From Fischerella muscicola SAG 1427-1 = PCC 73103 (lineage in GTDB: Bacteria > Cyanobacteriota > Cyanobacteriia > Cyanobacteriales > Nostocaceae), in the NCBI RefSeq assembly GCF_000317245.1, contig NZ_AJLJ01000246.1, positions 1 to 48,519 of the forward strand: a stretch of DNA of 48,519 nt. Direction: 5' to 3'. Of the stretch, positions 8,038-17,801 are shown in pieces (the stretch's first letter is position 1; each line of letters starts with the position of its first letter). Both the position numbers and the translations under genes were made by a program. The notes under the pieces were generated by a model, which saw nothing but the letters and a program-made list of their open reading frames with translations, was not told the origin of the DNA and ran no database searches.

Positions 8038-8304
8038 TTAGTTATCCACCGACTGATGCTCGCGGGAAACTACGAAACGATTCGCTACTGTTTCCGGTTG
8101 AATCGCCGAAAGGATCACATGGCTGGAATCAGTAATAATTACAGCTCTGGTGCGGCGACCGTAAGTTGCATCAATAAGTTGACCTCTATCACGTGCATCC
8201 GTAATGATCCGCTTAATAGGGGCAGACTCTGGACTGACTATGGCAACTACTCGGTTGGCCGACACAATATTGCCGAAACCGATGTTGATTAACTGAATGT
8301 CCAT
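8038..8304 (-). CDS. remA: RemA-like DNA-binding regulator (DUF370)
   Basis: This 88-aa protein belongs to the RemA/YlzA (DUF370) family, known in Bacillus as a DNA-binding activator of extracellular-matrix genes. The match rests on the start IQLINIGFGNIVSANRVVAI, the SPESAPIKRIITDARDRGQLIDATYGRRTRAVI core, and the end DSSHVILSAIQPETVANR. In many bacteria it sits directly upstream of gmk, as here. The role in cyanobacteria is not shown by the sequence. A stem-loop lies in its leader. Confidence 0.93.
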   Translation of the reverse strand: MDIQLINIGFGNIVSANRVVAIVSPESAPIKRIITDARDRGQLIDATYGRRTRAVIITDSSHVILSAIQPETVANRFVVSREHQSVDN

Positions 8305-9014
8305 AAAAAAAACTTACACCAACTCTGGTGTGAGAAGCTTAATTAGATTATTTCCCATGTTATCCCCAAAAAATAGCACTTACAACGCTTAATTTCACGT
8401 CAGCCAGTGTTTTTTTTAAAGAAATGCTTTTTTAGCAATTTTTCATATCAATTAACTAAATATATGCCTCAAGATATAGGCAAAATCTTAAAAATAAAGG
8501 TATTTGCTGGATGTATCTGTTGAGAGCAAAAGCTAGGTGTTAAGAGGGCTACGCGAAGTTCAAAATTCAAAATCCAAAAAGCCCGAACTCAGGTTTTTTT
8601 AGTTGATTTCAGATAGTATCTTTATTCTCTTAGTGCCGCACTCGATAATAGATTATGATAACAAATAAATTTGTCTTTTTGATACAAGACTATCATAAAT
8701 GTAGTTACTAACAACAATTAATAAAATCAAAGTTTTAAGGTGTTTTTTCAGAATATTTGAGCTTTTAAATTCAGTAGGAAAACTTATTTGCCTTAGCCTG
8801 TATAGATTTTCGTCTCTTAACCTATCTGAGATGAGGATAGCAGGTTATTAAAATTTGTAATCAATATGAATAAAGCATTTTAATTTTATGTGATTTAGTA
8901 TCACTAGCAAAGAATTCTGAATTGTTTTATACTGCATATTTTTGGTAATATAATTACGCTTGTTGTTGTAACTATAAGTTGCAAACTATATCTATACACA
9001 AGCCAAAAATAAAT
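8305..9014. other. Intergenic region between remA and the serine hydrolase
   Basis: About 700 bp of A/T-rich sequence contain no convincing ORF. It must hold two divergent promoters. The only structures noted are the remA leader hairpin and an AATTCAAAATCC-type repeat scrap near 8560-8580. Confidence 0.45.
8316..8331 (-). promoter_or_regulatory. Stem-loop in the remA leader
   Basis: ACACCA (8316-8321) and TGGTGT (8326-8331) pair around a 4-nt loop, and weaker pairs extend the stem outward. It lies 11 nt upstream of the remA ATG and would cover part of the ribosome binding region. Autoregulation of translation is a guess. Confidence 0.35.
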
Positions 9015-10376
9015 ATGCACAAATCGCCCCAATACAAGGTTTCATCTCAGCAAATCTCGGCTCTTAGCTTCATTGCCAGATTTAACACTCCAACCGTGAG
9101 AATGACTATTCCGTTTGTGCTAGCAGGTGCTTTGATGATTAAGTACGTAACTACACAGTCTGCAAGAACATCTGCTGCACAACCATTAAATTCACTTAAT
9201 AGTGATGCTTCAGGCTCTATTTTGATTGCTGCCAAATCATCTACTCCACAATTATTCCAGATAGGTACAAATGTACCAAGTTCTGCCCTACTTCCTGCCA
9301 CATCATCTACTCAAAAAACATTAAAAGTACGTACTATTCCCCCACCACGTCCTAATTGGGCGATCGCCAAAGGAATGCCAATTCCTTCACGTCTTCCAGG
9401 CAAAGAAAATACACAAGTTGCCTATAATCTCGACACACCGCCAGATTTTAAACATAGCCAAGAATTGCAAAAAATTGTTAATCAAGCTGTTAGTCTTGCT
9501 GCTGCTAAAGGTCTGCCTAAAAAACCTTTATCAATTACATTAATCGATACCAAAACAGGTGAGACAGCAGGATACCAGCAAGATACACCCAGATATCCTG
9601 CTAGTGTCGTGAAGACGTTTTGGATGACAGTTTTATATTCCCAGATAGAGAGTGGAGTTTGGAAAAAAGAAAAAGACTTTACTCCTTATCTCGCCAAGAT
9701 GATTAAGGAGTCTGATAATGAAGCTGCTAGCTATATTGTTGATCAAATTACAGCTACGCGTTCTCAATCAAGACTAAAGAGTACAAAATTTAAGAATTGG
9801 AAAGATAAACGTGAACAAGTAAATAGATTTTTCCGCAACGCTGGCTATAAGCGGATTAATGTGAGTCAAAAAACTTTTCCGCTTTATTACCTCAATCTTT
9901 CAGAACCTAGAGGTAGTGAATCGCAAATGTTAGGAAAGCCTACTTGGAATCCGAATCGGATTACAACCAGACAAGCAGCTAGATTGATGTACGAAATTTG
10001 TTACCTGAAAACGGCTGTTTCTCAAGAAGCGAGTCAAAAAATGTGTGGGTGGCTAGAAAGAGATTTAAATCCCAAAGCTTGGCAAGATCCGGATTTATAT
10101 GCTTTCAATCCTGTACGAGGTTTTTTAGGTCAGTCTTTATCTAAGACTAACGTTAGTTTTCATTCTAAAGCTGGTTGGACTTCCCGTTCCCGTGCAGAAA
10201 TGGCAATGGTTTCTACAGGAGATGAGAAAACAACTTATGTTTTAACTGTGTTTGGCCAAAGTCCCGCATACTCCAATAGTGTAGATATATTTCCCCAAAT
10301 TTCTCGTCTTGTTTACAAACGCATGACTGCTCGCGATTCTAAACCAGAATTGAAACCCATAGCCCTTTCCAATTAA
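9015..10376 (+). CDS. Class A beta-lactamase-like serine hydrolase, membrane anchored
   Basis: The 453-aa protein has an N-terminal hydrophobic segment (TIPFVLAGALMIKYV, about residues 31-45) and then a low-complexity linker to about 145. A penicillin-recognising serine hydrolase domain follows. Its three motifs are SVVK (Ser197, Lys200), SDN (233-235) and KAG (385-387) before WTSRSRAEM. This is the class A beta-lactamase order. The linker and anchor suggest an exported enzyme acting on peptidoglycan or beta-lactams; true beta-lactamase activity is not established. A TTG at 8979 would add 12 residues, but I use the ATG at 9015; neither has a good ribosome binding site. Confidence 0.82.
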   Translation: MHKSPQYKVSSQQISALSFIARFNTPTVRMTIPFVLAGALMIKYVTTQSARTSAAQPLNSLNSDASGSILIAAKSSTPQLFQIGTNVPSSALLPATSSTQKTLKVRTIPPPRPNWAIAKGMPIPSRLPGKENTQVAYNLDTPPDFKHSQELQKIVNQAVSLAAAKGLPKKPLSITLIDTKTGETAGYQQDTPRYPASVVKTFWMTVLYSQIESGVWKKEKDFTPYLAKMIKESDNEAASYIVDQITATRSQSRLKSTKFKNWKDKREQVNRFFRNAGYKRINVSQKTFPLYYLNLSEPRGSESQMLGKPTWNPNRITTRQAARLMYEICYLKTAVSQEASQKMCGWLERDLNPKAWQDPDLYAFNPVRGFLGQSLSKTNVSFHSKAGWTSRSRAEMAMVSTGDEKTTYVLTVFGQSPAYSNSVDIFPQISRLVYKRMTARDSKPELKPIALSN

Positions 10377-10400
10377 TTATTTATATTTTGATTTCAAACA

Positions 10401-10429
10401 AAGAACCTCCTCATACAGAGGAGGTTCTT
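10401..10429. terminator. Bidirectional terminator between the serine hydrolase and mraY
   Basis: AAGAACCTCCTC (10401-10412) and GAGGAGGTTCTT (10418-10429) make a perfect 12-bp stem with a 5-nt loop. It lies in the 75-bp gap between two convergent stop codons. Confidence 0.85.
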
Positions 10430-10451
10430 GATTGTGATTATGTCTTAAATC

Positions 10452-11552
10452 TCAGAACTTGCCGATCGCCAAACAGATGACAGCCAAAATTGCACTGATC
10501 ATATAGAAGACGCCAACTACTTGTAGTTCTGACCAACCTGAAAGTTCGAGGTGATGGTGTAGAGGAGCCATTTTAAACAAACGTTTACCTTTACCATCAG
10601 GGCCTTTAGTTGCTTTGTAATAGCTGACTTGCGCCATTACAGACAGAGTTTCTACAAAAAAGATGCCACTGAGAATAAATAATGCTATTAAACTGTTAGT
10701 CAACAGTCCCACAGCAGCTAAGGCTCCCCCCAGGGCGAGAGAACCAGTATCTCCCATGAAAACACGAGCTGGGTTGCGGTTGTGTCCTAAAAAGCCTAAG
10801 CAACCACCGCTTAAAGCAGCGCAAAAAATCATCAGTTCCGGTGAAGTAGAACCAACCAACGCCCCTAACGCCAGTAATGCGATCGCAACTGTTCCTGCGG
10901 CTAATCCATCAATACCATCTGTTAAGTTAGTAGCATTACTTTCTGCTACTAATACAAAACCAGCTAGAGGCCAGAATAGCAAGCCTAAAGGTAAAGACAA
11001 ACCAAAAGGTAAAGCTAAATTTGTGATGTTGGAAGGTTGATTAAAAAGCAGCCATACACAGAACAGAACCGCAAAGCCAATCTGTAGAGCAAGCTTCATG
11101 CGAGGAGAAATACCCTTGTTGGACTTGCGGCGCAAAATTTGCCAGTCGTCGATCCAGCCAATTAATCCGTAACCTAGCGTTAATGCCGAAACTGCTAGTA
11201 CTTTTGTATCAAAGTTTGATAATATACAAGCACCCATCACCCCAACAGGAACAAAAAATACACCTCCCATTGTTGGTGTACCTGCCTTTTTCAAGTGAGC
11301 TTGAGGGCCGTCTTCGCGAATGATTTGCCCTGTTTTGAGTGCTTGCAGCATTGGCACGACAAAAAAGCCCACGGCTGCTGAAATTACAGCACATAATAGA
11401 AATGGCAAGGTGAGGGAAGTGCTAGTCCACGGCAATCTGTTTGCCATACCATCCAAAATTAGCGTTGCGACACTTAACCCTACACCTAAAACTGAAACTA
11501 AACCTATGCCAGAAATGTTCAACCTCTGGTCAGGAGACAATTTAGCGTCCAC
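10452..11552 (-). CDS. mraY: Phospho-N-acetylmuramoyl-pentapeptide transferase MraY
   Basis: MraY makes lipid I from UDP-MurNAc-pentapeptide and undecaprenyl phosphate in the plasma membrane. The 366-aa polytopic protein carries GTPTMGGVFF (about residue 91), the aspartate pair in GWIDDWQIL, SNATNLTDGIDGLAAG, FMGDTGSLALGGALAAVG and the His cluster MAPLHHHLELSGW near the C-terminus. All are family signatures. It is separate from any mur/fts cluster, which is normal in cyanobacteria. Confidence 0.97.
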   Translation of the reverse strand: MDAKLSPDQRLNISGIGLVSVLGVGLSVATLILDGMANRLPWTSTSLTLPFLLCAVISAAVGFFVVPMLQALKTGQIIREDGPQAHLKKAGTPTMGGVFFVPVGVMGACILSNFDTKVLAVSALTLGYGLIGWIDDWQILRRKSNKGISPRMKLALQIGFAVLFCVWLLFNQPSNITNLALPFGLSLPLGLLFWPLAGFVLVAESNATNLTDGIDGLAAGTVAIALLALGALVGSTSPELMIFCAALSGGCLGFLGHNRNPARVFMGDTGSLALGGALAAVGLLTNSLIALFILSGIFFVETLSVMAQVSYYKATKGPDGKGKRLFKMAPLHHHLELSGWSELQVVGVFYMISAILAVICLAIGKF

Positions 11553-11645
11553 GGATATTTCCCCTCACTCCACACTTTTACGACAGATGAACAATAGGGA
11601 CTCGTTAAGCTGTTGACTGCGAAATCTTTAGTAATCTTTAAGTGA

Positions 11646-11888
11646 CTAATCTTCGTCTGGAACTATATCATCATCGTCATCAAAGTCATAATCGGCTATA
11701 CCATCATCACCACCCAAAAATTCCGAAATTTCTTCTTCGTTATCTTCTCCAAACTCTTGCTCTTGGATATCACGTGCTATCAGGCGGCCATTATTCTGCA
11801 ACCAATCCAAAAGGGAGGATTCTTGCTTTAATGGTATTACAGCAGCACGCTGAGTACGAGGTTCTTCACGTAATGGGGAATTTAGCAT
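11646..11888 (-). CDS. DUF3134-type small acidic protein
   Basis: This 80-aa protein starts MLNSPLREEPRTQRAAVIPL and continues KQESSLLDWL, which I recognise as the cyanobacterial DUF3134 family. The C-terminal 35 residues are extremely acidic, ending in DYDFDDDDDIVPDED. A TTG-started extension to 11906 is possible but unlikely. It lies upstream of mraY on the same strand with a 93-bp gap. The function is unknown; the acidic tail suggests binding to a basic partner. Confidence 0.8.
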   Translation of the reverse strand: MLNSPLREEPRTQRAAVIPLKQESSLLDWLQNNGRLIARDIQEQEFGEDNEEEISEFLGGDDGIADYDFDDDDDIVPDED

Positions 11889-12253
11889 ATTAGACTTCAG
11901 ATACAAGGAGCGCTATTATAGCTTGACATTAAGAGTCTATCACTTGATAGGAAAGATTTTAGTTGATCATTCAACCAGTTACTTTCAAAATCCGACAAAT
12001 TTTGTGTTTTTACTATCAATAAAGTAAATAGTGATAGTTACTTTGTGATTAGGCATCTTGCAAAAGTAATAATTGCTGTAAGTATTTTTGGGAAAGCTTA
12101 AGGAGTAAAGGGAAAGGAAAAATCAGTTTCTTTAATCTTTTGCCTTTCTCTTTTCCTGGTTTATGCAAAATTTTATTGGTACAACGCAATACACAAAGAC
12201 ATCAACTTCTTGTTGTTCTTGATTGAGACTAATACTGTTTTAGGTGACAGGCG
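11889..12253. other. Intergenic region between DUF3134 gene and PAP/fibrillin gene
   Basis: The 365 bp carry divergent promoters. No gene, hairpin of note or repeat array is seen apart from a GGAAAGG/CCTTTCC-like imperfect inverted stretch near 12110-12155. Confidence 0.4.
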
Positions 12254-12838
12254 ATGTTCACAAAAGCGACTTTATTAGAGGCTATTGCTGGTAAAAATCG
12301 TGGTCTTTTGGCAAGCGAACAAGATAGGCAAGCTATTTTGATTGCGATCGCCAATCTCGAAGACTTTAATCCCACACCACGTCCAGTGGAAGCTGGAGAT
12401 TTACTTGATGGTAATTGGCGGCTTCTTTATACCACTAGCAAGGCTCTTTTGAATCTTGATCGATTCCCTTTGTATAAACTGGGACAAATTTATCAATGTA
12501 TTCGTGTTAAAAGTAACAGCGTTTACAACATTGCCGAAATTTATGGTTTACCTTTTCTTGAAGGTATAGTCAGCGTAGCTGCTAAGTTTGAACCAGTTTC
12601 AGGTCGCCGTGTCCAAGTTAAATTTGAGCGATCAATAGTCGGCTTCCAACGTTTAATTGACTACAAGTCTCCAGACAAATATATCCAACAAATAGAAAGT
12701 GGTCAAAAATTTCCTGCTATTGATTTTTCTCTCAACAGCAACGAACAACAAGGCTGGTTGGATATCACTTACTTAGATAGCGAACTACGAATTGGCAGGG
12801 GCAACGAGGGTAGTGTATTTGTTTTGACCAAAGCATAG
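12254..12838 (+). CDS. PAP/fibrillin family protein
   Basis: The 194-aa protein belongs to the plastid lipid-associated protein (fibrillin) family, lipid-binding proteins of thylakoids and plastoglobules. The N-terminal LLEAIAGKNRGLLASEQDRQ is followed by the signature LLDGNWRLLYTTSKALL near residues 48-64. FEPVSGRRVQVKFERS, WLDITYLDSELRIGRGNEGS and VFVLTK give the lipocalin-like second half and the usual C-terminal motif. No transmembrane segment is present, so it is probably a peripheral thylakoid protein. Confidence 0.92.
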   Translation: MFTKATLLEAIAGKNRGLLASEQDRQAILIAIANLEDFNPTPRPVEAGDLLDGNWRLLYTTSKALLNLDRFPLYKLGQIYQCIRVKSNSVYNIAEIYGLPFLEGIVSVAAKFEPVSGRRVQVKFERSIVGFQRLIDYKSPDKYIQQIESGQKFPAIDFSLNSNEQQGWLDITYLDSELRIGRGNEGSVFVLTKA

Positions 12839-12927
12839 GCTTACAAAAAATTTTTGTTTGCGACTGAAGAATATTCCATGATTTGGTCTTTGTCAAGGAG
12901 GGTATGGCACCCTTTTGATTGGGGGTT

Positions 12928-13008
12928 GGGGATTGGGCATGGGGCATTGGGCATTGGTTTTTCTCCCTGCTCCCTTGTCCCCCTTGTCTTCCTTGTCCCC
13001 CAATCCCC
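12928..13008. repeat. Composite STRR element between PAP/fibrillin gene and clpB
   Basis: GGGGATTGGG (12928-12937) is complementary to CCCAATCCCC (12999-13008). Between them are CATTGGG units and three CCTTGTCCC-like 9-mers. The repeat block reaches to within about 10 bp of the clpB stop codon at 13034. Confidence 0.75.
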
Positions 13009-13033
13009 ATTCCTGTTTCCCGTTCCCTTTTAA

Positions 13034-15706
13034 CTATGCTTCGCGGGATGCCTCAAGTATGTAGGAGTTGGAATTTTCTGGTACTGGTATTTGTACGACC
13101 TTTTTTTTACTAAAGGTTAACTCGTGATCTGCTTTATCAATGACAATGGTGTCCCCACCGATAAAGGTATTCTCTAAAATTTTGGTAGCGATCGCATTCT
13201 CTACTTCTCTTTGAATTGCCCGTTTAATCGGACGAGCGCCGTAAACTGGGTCGTATCCTACTTCCACCAGGTAATCACACGCAGCAGGAGATATTTCTAA
13301 AGAAATTTTTTGCTCTCTCAAGAGATTTTTCACTCGTTTGAGTTGAATAAGCACGATTTGCCGCATTTCGCTGCGGTTGAGGGCATGGAAGATAATTAAA
13401 TCATCAATACGGTTGAGAAATTCCGGGCGAAAGTGCGATCGCAAAGCATCCATTACCCGGTTTCGCATTTTCTCATACTGGGAGTCATCACTAGAAACAT
13501 CCAGGATGTGTTCGCTACCGATATTACTAGTCATGACAATAACGGTATTGCGAAAATCAACTGTTCGCCCCTGGCTATCCGTAATTCTACCGTCATCAAG
13601 CACTTGCAATAAAATATTAAACACATCTGGATGCGCTTTCTCAACTTCATCCAGTAGTACCACCGAATAGGGACGACGGCGAACCGTTTCCGACAGTTGA
13701 CCGCCTTCTTCGTAGCCGACGTATCCTGGAGGCGCACCCACTAACCGAGAAACCGAGTGTTTCTCCATATACTCAGACATATCCAACCGCACCAGAGCGT
13801 CATCGGAATCAAACAAAAACTGGGCTAAAGCACGGGCGAGTTCTGTTTTACCAACTCCTGTCGGCCCCATGAATAAAAATGAACCGATGGGGCGACCCGG
13901 ATCTTTCATTCCTGCACGGGCGCGACGAATAGCGGCGGCAACAGTTGAGACAGCTTCCTGTTGTCCAATGACTCTTTCGTGCAAATGATGTTCGAGTTTC
14001 AGTAATTTCTGCCGTTCTGACTCCAACAAACTATTGACGGGAATTCCTGTCCATTTGGCGACGATTTCAGCAATATCGGCTTCGGTGACTTGTTCGCGCA
14101 ACAGGGTTTTACCTTGGCTTTGAATTTTCAGGAGTTCAGTTTCTTTCGCTTCGCGATCGCGTTGTACTCCCTCCAACTTGCCATACTTTAATTGGGCAGC
14201 TTTATTTAAATCGTAAGCCCGTTCTGCTTGTTCAATTTGTACCCGCAGCTTTTCTTCTTCTTGCTTCAAAGCGCTAATCGCTTCTAATAGCAGCTTTTCG
14301 CCTTGCCATTGTCCGTTCAAATCCTGCTGTTTGGCAGTTAAATTGCTGATTTCTAGCTCAATTCGCTCTAAACGCTCTTTTGTTTGCGGTACAGCCTTCT
14401 CTTCTCCCGCCAAGGACAGCTTTTCCATCTCTAGCTGCATCAGACGACGATCAATTGTTTCCAATTCTGACGGTTTCGAGGTAATCTCCATTTTCAGTTG
14501 GGCTGCGGCTTCATCTACCAAATCAATGGCTTTATCTGGCAAAAAGCGGTCATTAATGTACCTAGCTGAGAGTGTAGCAGCTGCCACCAACGCTGAGTCT
14601 GATATTTTGACGTTGTGGTGAACTTCATAACGTTCTTTAAGTCCGCGCAGGATAGAAATAGTATTTTCCACGCTGGGCTGATCTACAAATACCTGTTGAA
14701 AACGCCGTTCTAGGGCTGCGTCTTTCTCAATGTATTTACGGTACTCATCTAAGGTAGTAGCACCAATACACCGTAGTTCTCCCCGTGCCAACATCGGTTT
14801 GAGTAAATTTCCGGCATCCATTGAGCCTTGTTGCCCGGAACCCGCACCCACAACGGTGTGTAGTTCATCAATAAATAAAACAATTTGACCGTTTGATTCT
14901 GTAACTTCCCGGAGAACTGATTTAAGACGGTCTTCAAATTCACCTCGATATTTAGCCCCAGCAATCAAACTACCCATATCTAGGGCGATCAGTTGGCGAT
15001 TTTTCAAAGATTCGGGGACATCACCATTGATAATGCGTTGTGCTAAAGCTTCGGCGATCGCAGTTTTACCAACTCCTGGTTCACCAATCAAAACAGGGTT
15101 ATTCTTACTACGCCGGGATAATACCTGAATCAACCGCCGAATTTCGTCATCTCGCCCAATTACTGGGTCGAGTTTTCCAGCTTTTGCCTGTTCTGTCAAG
15201 TCTCTGCCGAATTTTTGCAAAGCTTCATAGCGAGACTCTGGATTTTGGTCTGTCACTTTTTGGCTACCACGAACTGCTTTAATAGTAGCTTCCAGCTTGG
15301 CAGTATCTAGATTAAAGCCTTTAATTATCCGCCGTCCCACACGTTCATCTTCTACAAAAGCCAGCAGCATATGTTCTACGGATATGTAAGAATCCTTCAT
15401 CCGGACTCTTGATTCTTCGGCTAAATCTAAGAGAGTATCTAAAGAGCGTCCTAAGTAAAGCTGATCGCTTCTGCCAACTTTAGGCTGACGCCGGATATAA
15501 TCTTCTAGTTGCTGTAGCAAACGGTTAGCATCCACACCAGCACGGTTCAGAATTCGCGCTGCTAACCCATTTTCTTGTTGTAATAGAGCAATTATTAAAT
15601 GTTCTACATCTAATTGCTGTTGTTGATAAGCGCGTACGATATCCTGAGATTTGACAATCCCTTCCCAAGCTTTATCTGTAAATTTATCTGGATCTGTAGG
15701 CTGCAT
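13034..15706 (-). CDS. clpB: ATP-dependent disaggregase ClpB
   Basis: ClpB is a hexameric AAA+ chaperone that works with DnaK to pull apart protein aggregates. The 890-aa protein has the Clp N-domain (about 1-150). NBD1 follows with Walker A GEPGVGKT (208-215) and Walker B LFIDELH (277-283). A coiled-coil middle domain spans about 410-530. NBD2 has Walker A GPTGVGKT (614-621) and VVLLDEVEKAH. The middle domain separates it from ClpC and ClpA. Cyanobacteria carry two ClpB types and I cannot assign this one. No CIRCE operator is visible upstream. Confidence 0.96.
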   Translation of the reverse strand: MQPTDPDKFTDKAWEGIVKSQDIVRAYQQQQLDVEHLIIALLQQENGLAARILNRAGVDANRLLQQLEDYIRRQPKVGRSDQLYLGRSLDTLLDLAEESRVRMKDSYISVEHMLLAFVEDERVGRRIIKGFNLDTAKLEATIKAVRGSQKVTDQNPESRYEALQKFGRDLTEQAKAGKLDPVIGRDDEIRRLIQVLSRRSKNNPVLIGEPGVGKTAIAEALAQRIINGDVPESLKNRQLIALDMGSLIAGAKYRGEFEDRLKSVLREVTESNGQIVLFIDELHTVVGAGSGQQGSMDAGNLLKPMLARGELRCIGATTLDEYRKYIEKDAALERRFQQVFVDQPSVENTISILRGLKERYEVHHNVKISDSALVAAATLSARYINDRFLPDKAIDLVDEAAAQLKMEITSKPSELETIDRRLMQLEMEKLSLAGEEKAVPQTKERLERIELEISNLTAKQQDLNGQWQGEKLLLEAISALKQEEEKLRVQIEQAERAYDLNKAAQLKYGKLEGVQRDREAKETELLKIQSQGKTLLREQVTEADIAEIVAKWTGIPVNSLLESERQKLLKLEHHLHERVIGQQEAVSTVAAAIRRARAGMKDPGRPIGSFLFMGPTGVGKTELARALAQFLFDSDDALVRLDMSEYMEKHSVSRLVGAPPGYVGYEEGGQLSETVRRRPYSVVLLDEVEKAHPDVFNILLQVLDDGRITDSQGRTVDFRNTVIVMTSNIGSEHILDVSSDDSQYEKMRNRVMDALRSHFRPEFLNRIDDLIIFHALNRSEMRQIVLIQLKRVKNLLREQKISLEISPAACDYLVEVGYDPVYGARPIKRAIQREVENAIATKILENTFIGGDTIVIDKADHELTFSKKKVVQIPVPENSNSYILEASREA

Positions 15707-15777
15707 CTTTACAATTTTGGATTTTAGATTTTAGATTTTAGATTTTTTATTCAATACAGTTGATGTTAAGGATAATT

Positions 15778-15823
15778 GTAGGTTGGGTTGAGCGACAGCG
15801 AAACCCAACAAAACCCAACCTAC
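15778..15823. repeat. GTAGGTTGGGTT palindromic repeat
   Basis: GTAGGTTGGGTT (15778-15789) is perfectly complementary to AACCCAACCTAC (15812-15823), with GAGCGACAGCG and an inner AACCCAAC in the loop. I recall this as a common dispersed repeat in cyanobacterial and some other bacterial genomes. Confidence 0.7.
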
Positions 15824-15952
15824 GCCAGGATTAGTTCTTAGCCTTAAATGAACCGCTTGATTTTTCATCTGAAACGACGGACGTATTTGTCCTAAACTAT
15901 TATCCCAGCATGATTTCCTTGCATCCGCTTGTATCTAGGGTTGCAGATTTTA

Positions 15953-16068
15953 GGGATCGGGGATTGGGGATTGAGGATTGGGAACAGACTTGTTAAATAA
16001 TTCTCCCTTGTCTCCCTTGTCCCTGTTCTCCCCCGATCCCCGATCACTTGTCCCCAATTCCCGATCCC
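15953..16068. repeat. Composite STRR element at the 3' end of the porin gene
   Basis: The 17-nt arm at 15953-15969 (GGGATCGGGGATTGGGG) matches the complement of 16052-16068 with one mismatch. The spacer holds CCCTTGTCT 9-mers. The right arm ends 4 bp before the porin stop codon at 16073-16075. Confidence 0.8.
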
Positions 16069-16072
16069 CAAT

Positions 16073-17794
16073 TTAAAATGAAAATACACTTCTAAGGGTG
16101 GTTTGCCAAATAGTACCGTTAGAACTATCGTTATCGGCGTTTGTTACTAGTGAAAATGTTGGGGTGATACTTAGATTGTCACTAAGTTGGAGATTGTAGA
16201 AGGCTTCATAATTTGTCTGAGTTGCATTTCCTAAATCTTCGCTGACAAATGGTTGTCCAACCGCCACACCCGCAACAGTACCGGGAAGTAAGAGGTTGCG
16301 GAAACCCACACCTATAGCCCATGTCACCGGATGTAAATCTAAATCCTCATCAATGGCGGTATTATATCCATTGTAGTTACCAAATCCGAAGCGTCCGAAA
16401 ATCCCTGCATTCCGGTTGAGGCTATACTCGGCATTGACACCAAAGGCGTTAATATCTGTGTTGTTAATCAGGGCATTTGTATATTGCAGTCTCAAGGCTA
16501 GCTTGTCGCTGGGTGAGTATTCAACTTCCACACTGGCTTGATAGCGATCGCCAAACAAACCCCCTTCTGTACTGGTAGAATTTGGTTGGTCAGCATCGGC
16601 AGCTATGTAAAGCGATCGCAGTGTAAATTCACCATCACCAGGGTTCCACTGCACAGCAGCACCTGCACCCCCATTACGATCAATTTGATTTTGGACAATC
16701 AGAGGATTATTTAAAAAGAAGCTAGAACTAAAATCAACTGCTTCGTTATTGGCATACTTATTATGATCAATAAAGTCTCGTGGTGACATTTTTGCACCTA
16801 CTGTCACCGCCACATCTTGGGAAGGACGAAAAGTATAGTGCAAGCGTCTTAACTTGAGATCAGAGTCTACTTCTACATAATCAAGTCCACCACCATCGGC
16901 TATTAAACCAGTGGTTCCTAGCAAGTTATCATCGTCTTGTTGTGCCAAACCTATCGCATCACCGCCATTGTTACCAGCTTCCAGTTGAGTCACAAGTACA
17001 TCTTGTTGATTGAAGCTAGTAGAAAGGGTTAAGCGCGTACGAGTAATTACATTTTTATTAGCATCAGTACCATCACTCAAAGCAATAATAGCTTCACCAT
17101 GTAATTTTGTAGTCGTAGAAAATTGATGTGCTTGTAATTCGCTGTTGCGTGCTTCCAAACCATCAATACGTTGGTTTAAATCATCTAAAGCTGAACGAAA
17201 TTCTTTTTGCAATCGCCGTAAGACAACCATGTCTTCTCGGATAAAGCGATCGCTCATTGTCTCAGCAATGATATCTTCAACCTTAGATAAGGTAGCCGCA
17301 AGAGCGACAGCAAATTCATAACGGCTAACAGGACGATTACCACGAAAGGTGCCATCTGCATAACCAGAGATGACACCATATTTTTCCATGAGTGATTTTA
17401 ATGCTTGATAAGCCCAGTCTGTAGGCTTGACATCAGACAATTCTGAGACAGAAGTTTGTTGTGTTAGTAAATCAGAATTGACGTCGAGACTACTAAACGA
17501 TTCATTTTGTACTGACAATTCAGAGTTGGCGATCATTGAAAACTCTGTTTGCCAAGCACCAGTATCTGTATCTGGAGGTAATACTTCCACTTTTTTATTT
17601 GTGGGTGTATTAACCTCTGGCATAGCCGCTTGTAAACTTGATTCAGGGTTTTGGGTTTCTGGCGGCTGTTGAATTTCCAAAGAATCCGCCCTTGAGGGTA
17701 AGCAAGTGTGGGTAAAAATCCCCCAACCGACTAAACCACCTGCTAAGATTTTTGGCGAATGAATCCTCCATGGTCGGCATTGCTTGACGCTCAA
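16073..17794 (-). CDS. SLH-domain outer-membrane porin, iron-uptake-porin type
   Basis: This 573-aa protein is a cyanobacterial OprB-family porin. A signal sequence (KILAGGLVGWGIF then SRADS) opens it. An SLH domain at about 120-175 (DVKPTDWAYQALKSLMEKYG, VISGYADGTFRG, RPVSRYEFA) anchors to peptidoglycan. A short coiled coil at about 185-225 leads into the beta-barrel. The chain ends LRSVFSF with a terminal Phe, typical of outer-membrane barrels. The start is TTG, supported by AGGAG seven nt upstream; no nearby ATG is available. gloA ends 29 bp upstream on the same strand, so they may be cotranscribed. The iron link is by family name only. Confidence 0.87.
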   Translation of the reverse strand: MSVKQCRPWRIHSPKILAGGLVGWGIFTHTCLPSRADSLEIQQPPETQNPESSLQAAMPEVNTPTNKKVEVLPPDTDTGAWQTEFSMIANSELSVQNESFSSLDVNSDLLTQQTSVSELSDVKPTDWAYQALKSLMEKYGVISGYADGTFRGNRPVSRYEFAVALAATLSKVEDIIAETMSDRFIREDMVVLRRLQKEFRSALDDLNQRIDGLEARNSELQAHQFSTTTKLHGEAIIALSDGTDANKNVITRTRLTLSTSFNQQDVLVTQLEAGNNGGDAIGLAQQDDDNLLGTTGLIADGGGLDYVEVDSDLKLRRLHYTFRPSQDVAVTVGAKMSPRDFIDHNKYANNEAVDFSSSFFLNNPLIVQNQIDRNGGAGAAVQWNPGDGEFTLRSLYIAADADQPNSTSTEGGLFGDRYQASVEVEYSPSDKLALRLQYTNALINNTDINAFGVNAEYSLNRNAGIFGRFGFGNYNGYNTAIDEDLDLHPVTWAIGVGFRNLLLPGTVAGVAVGQPFVSEDLGNATQTNYEAFYNLQLSDNLSITPTFSLVTNADNDSSNGTIWQTTLRSVFSF

Positions 17795-17801
17795 TTCTAT
17801 A

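Larger units (their letters stand above)
15707..16072. other. Intergenic region between clpB and the porin gene, repeat-rich
   Basis: These 366 bp consist largely of repeats. TTTTAGA heptamers lie at 15718-15745, close to the clpB start. A GTAGGTTGGGTT hairpin (15778-15823) and a composite STRR element (15953-16068) follow. The clpB promoter must lie within or between them. Confidence 0.6.

Noticed and set aside
9047..9301. Minus-strand ORF inside the serine hydrolase
   Set aside because: It lies fully within the linker-coding part of a well-supported gene.
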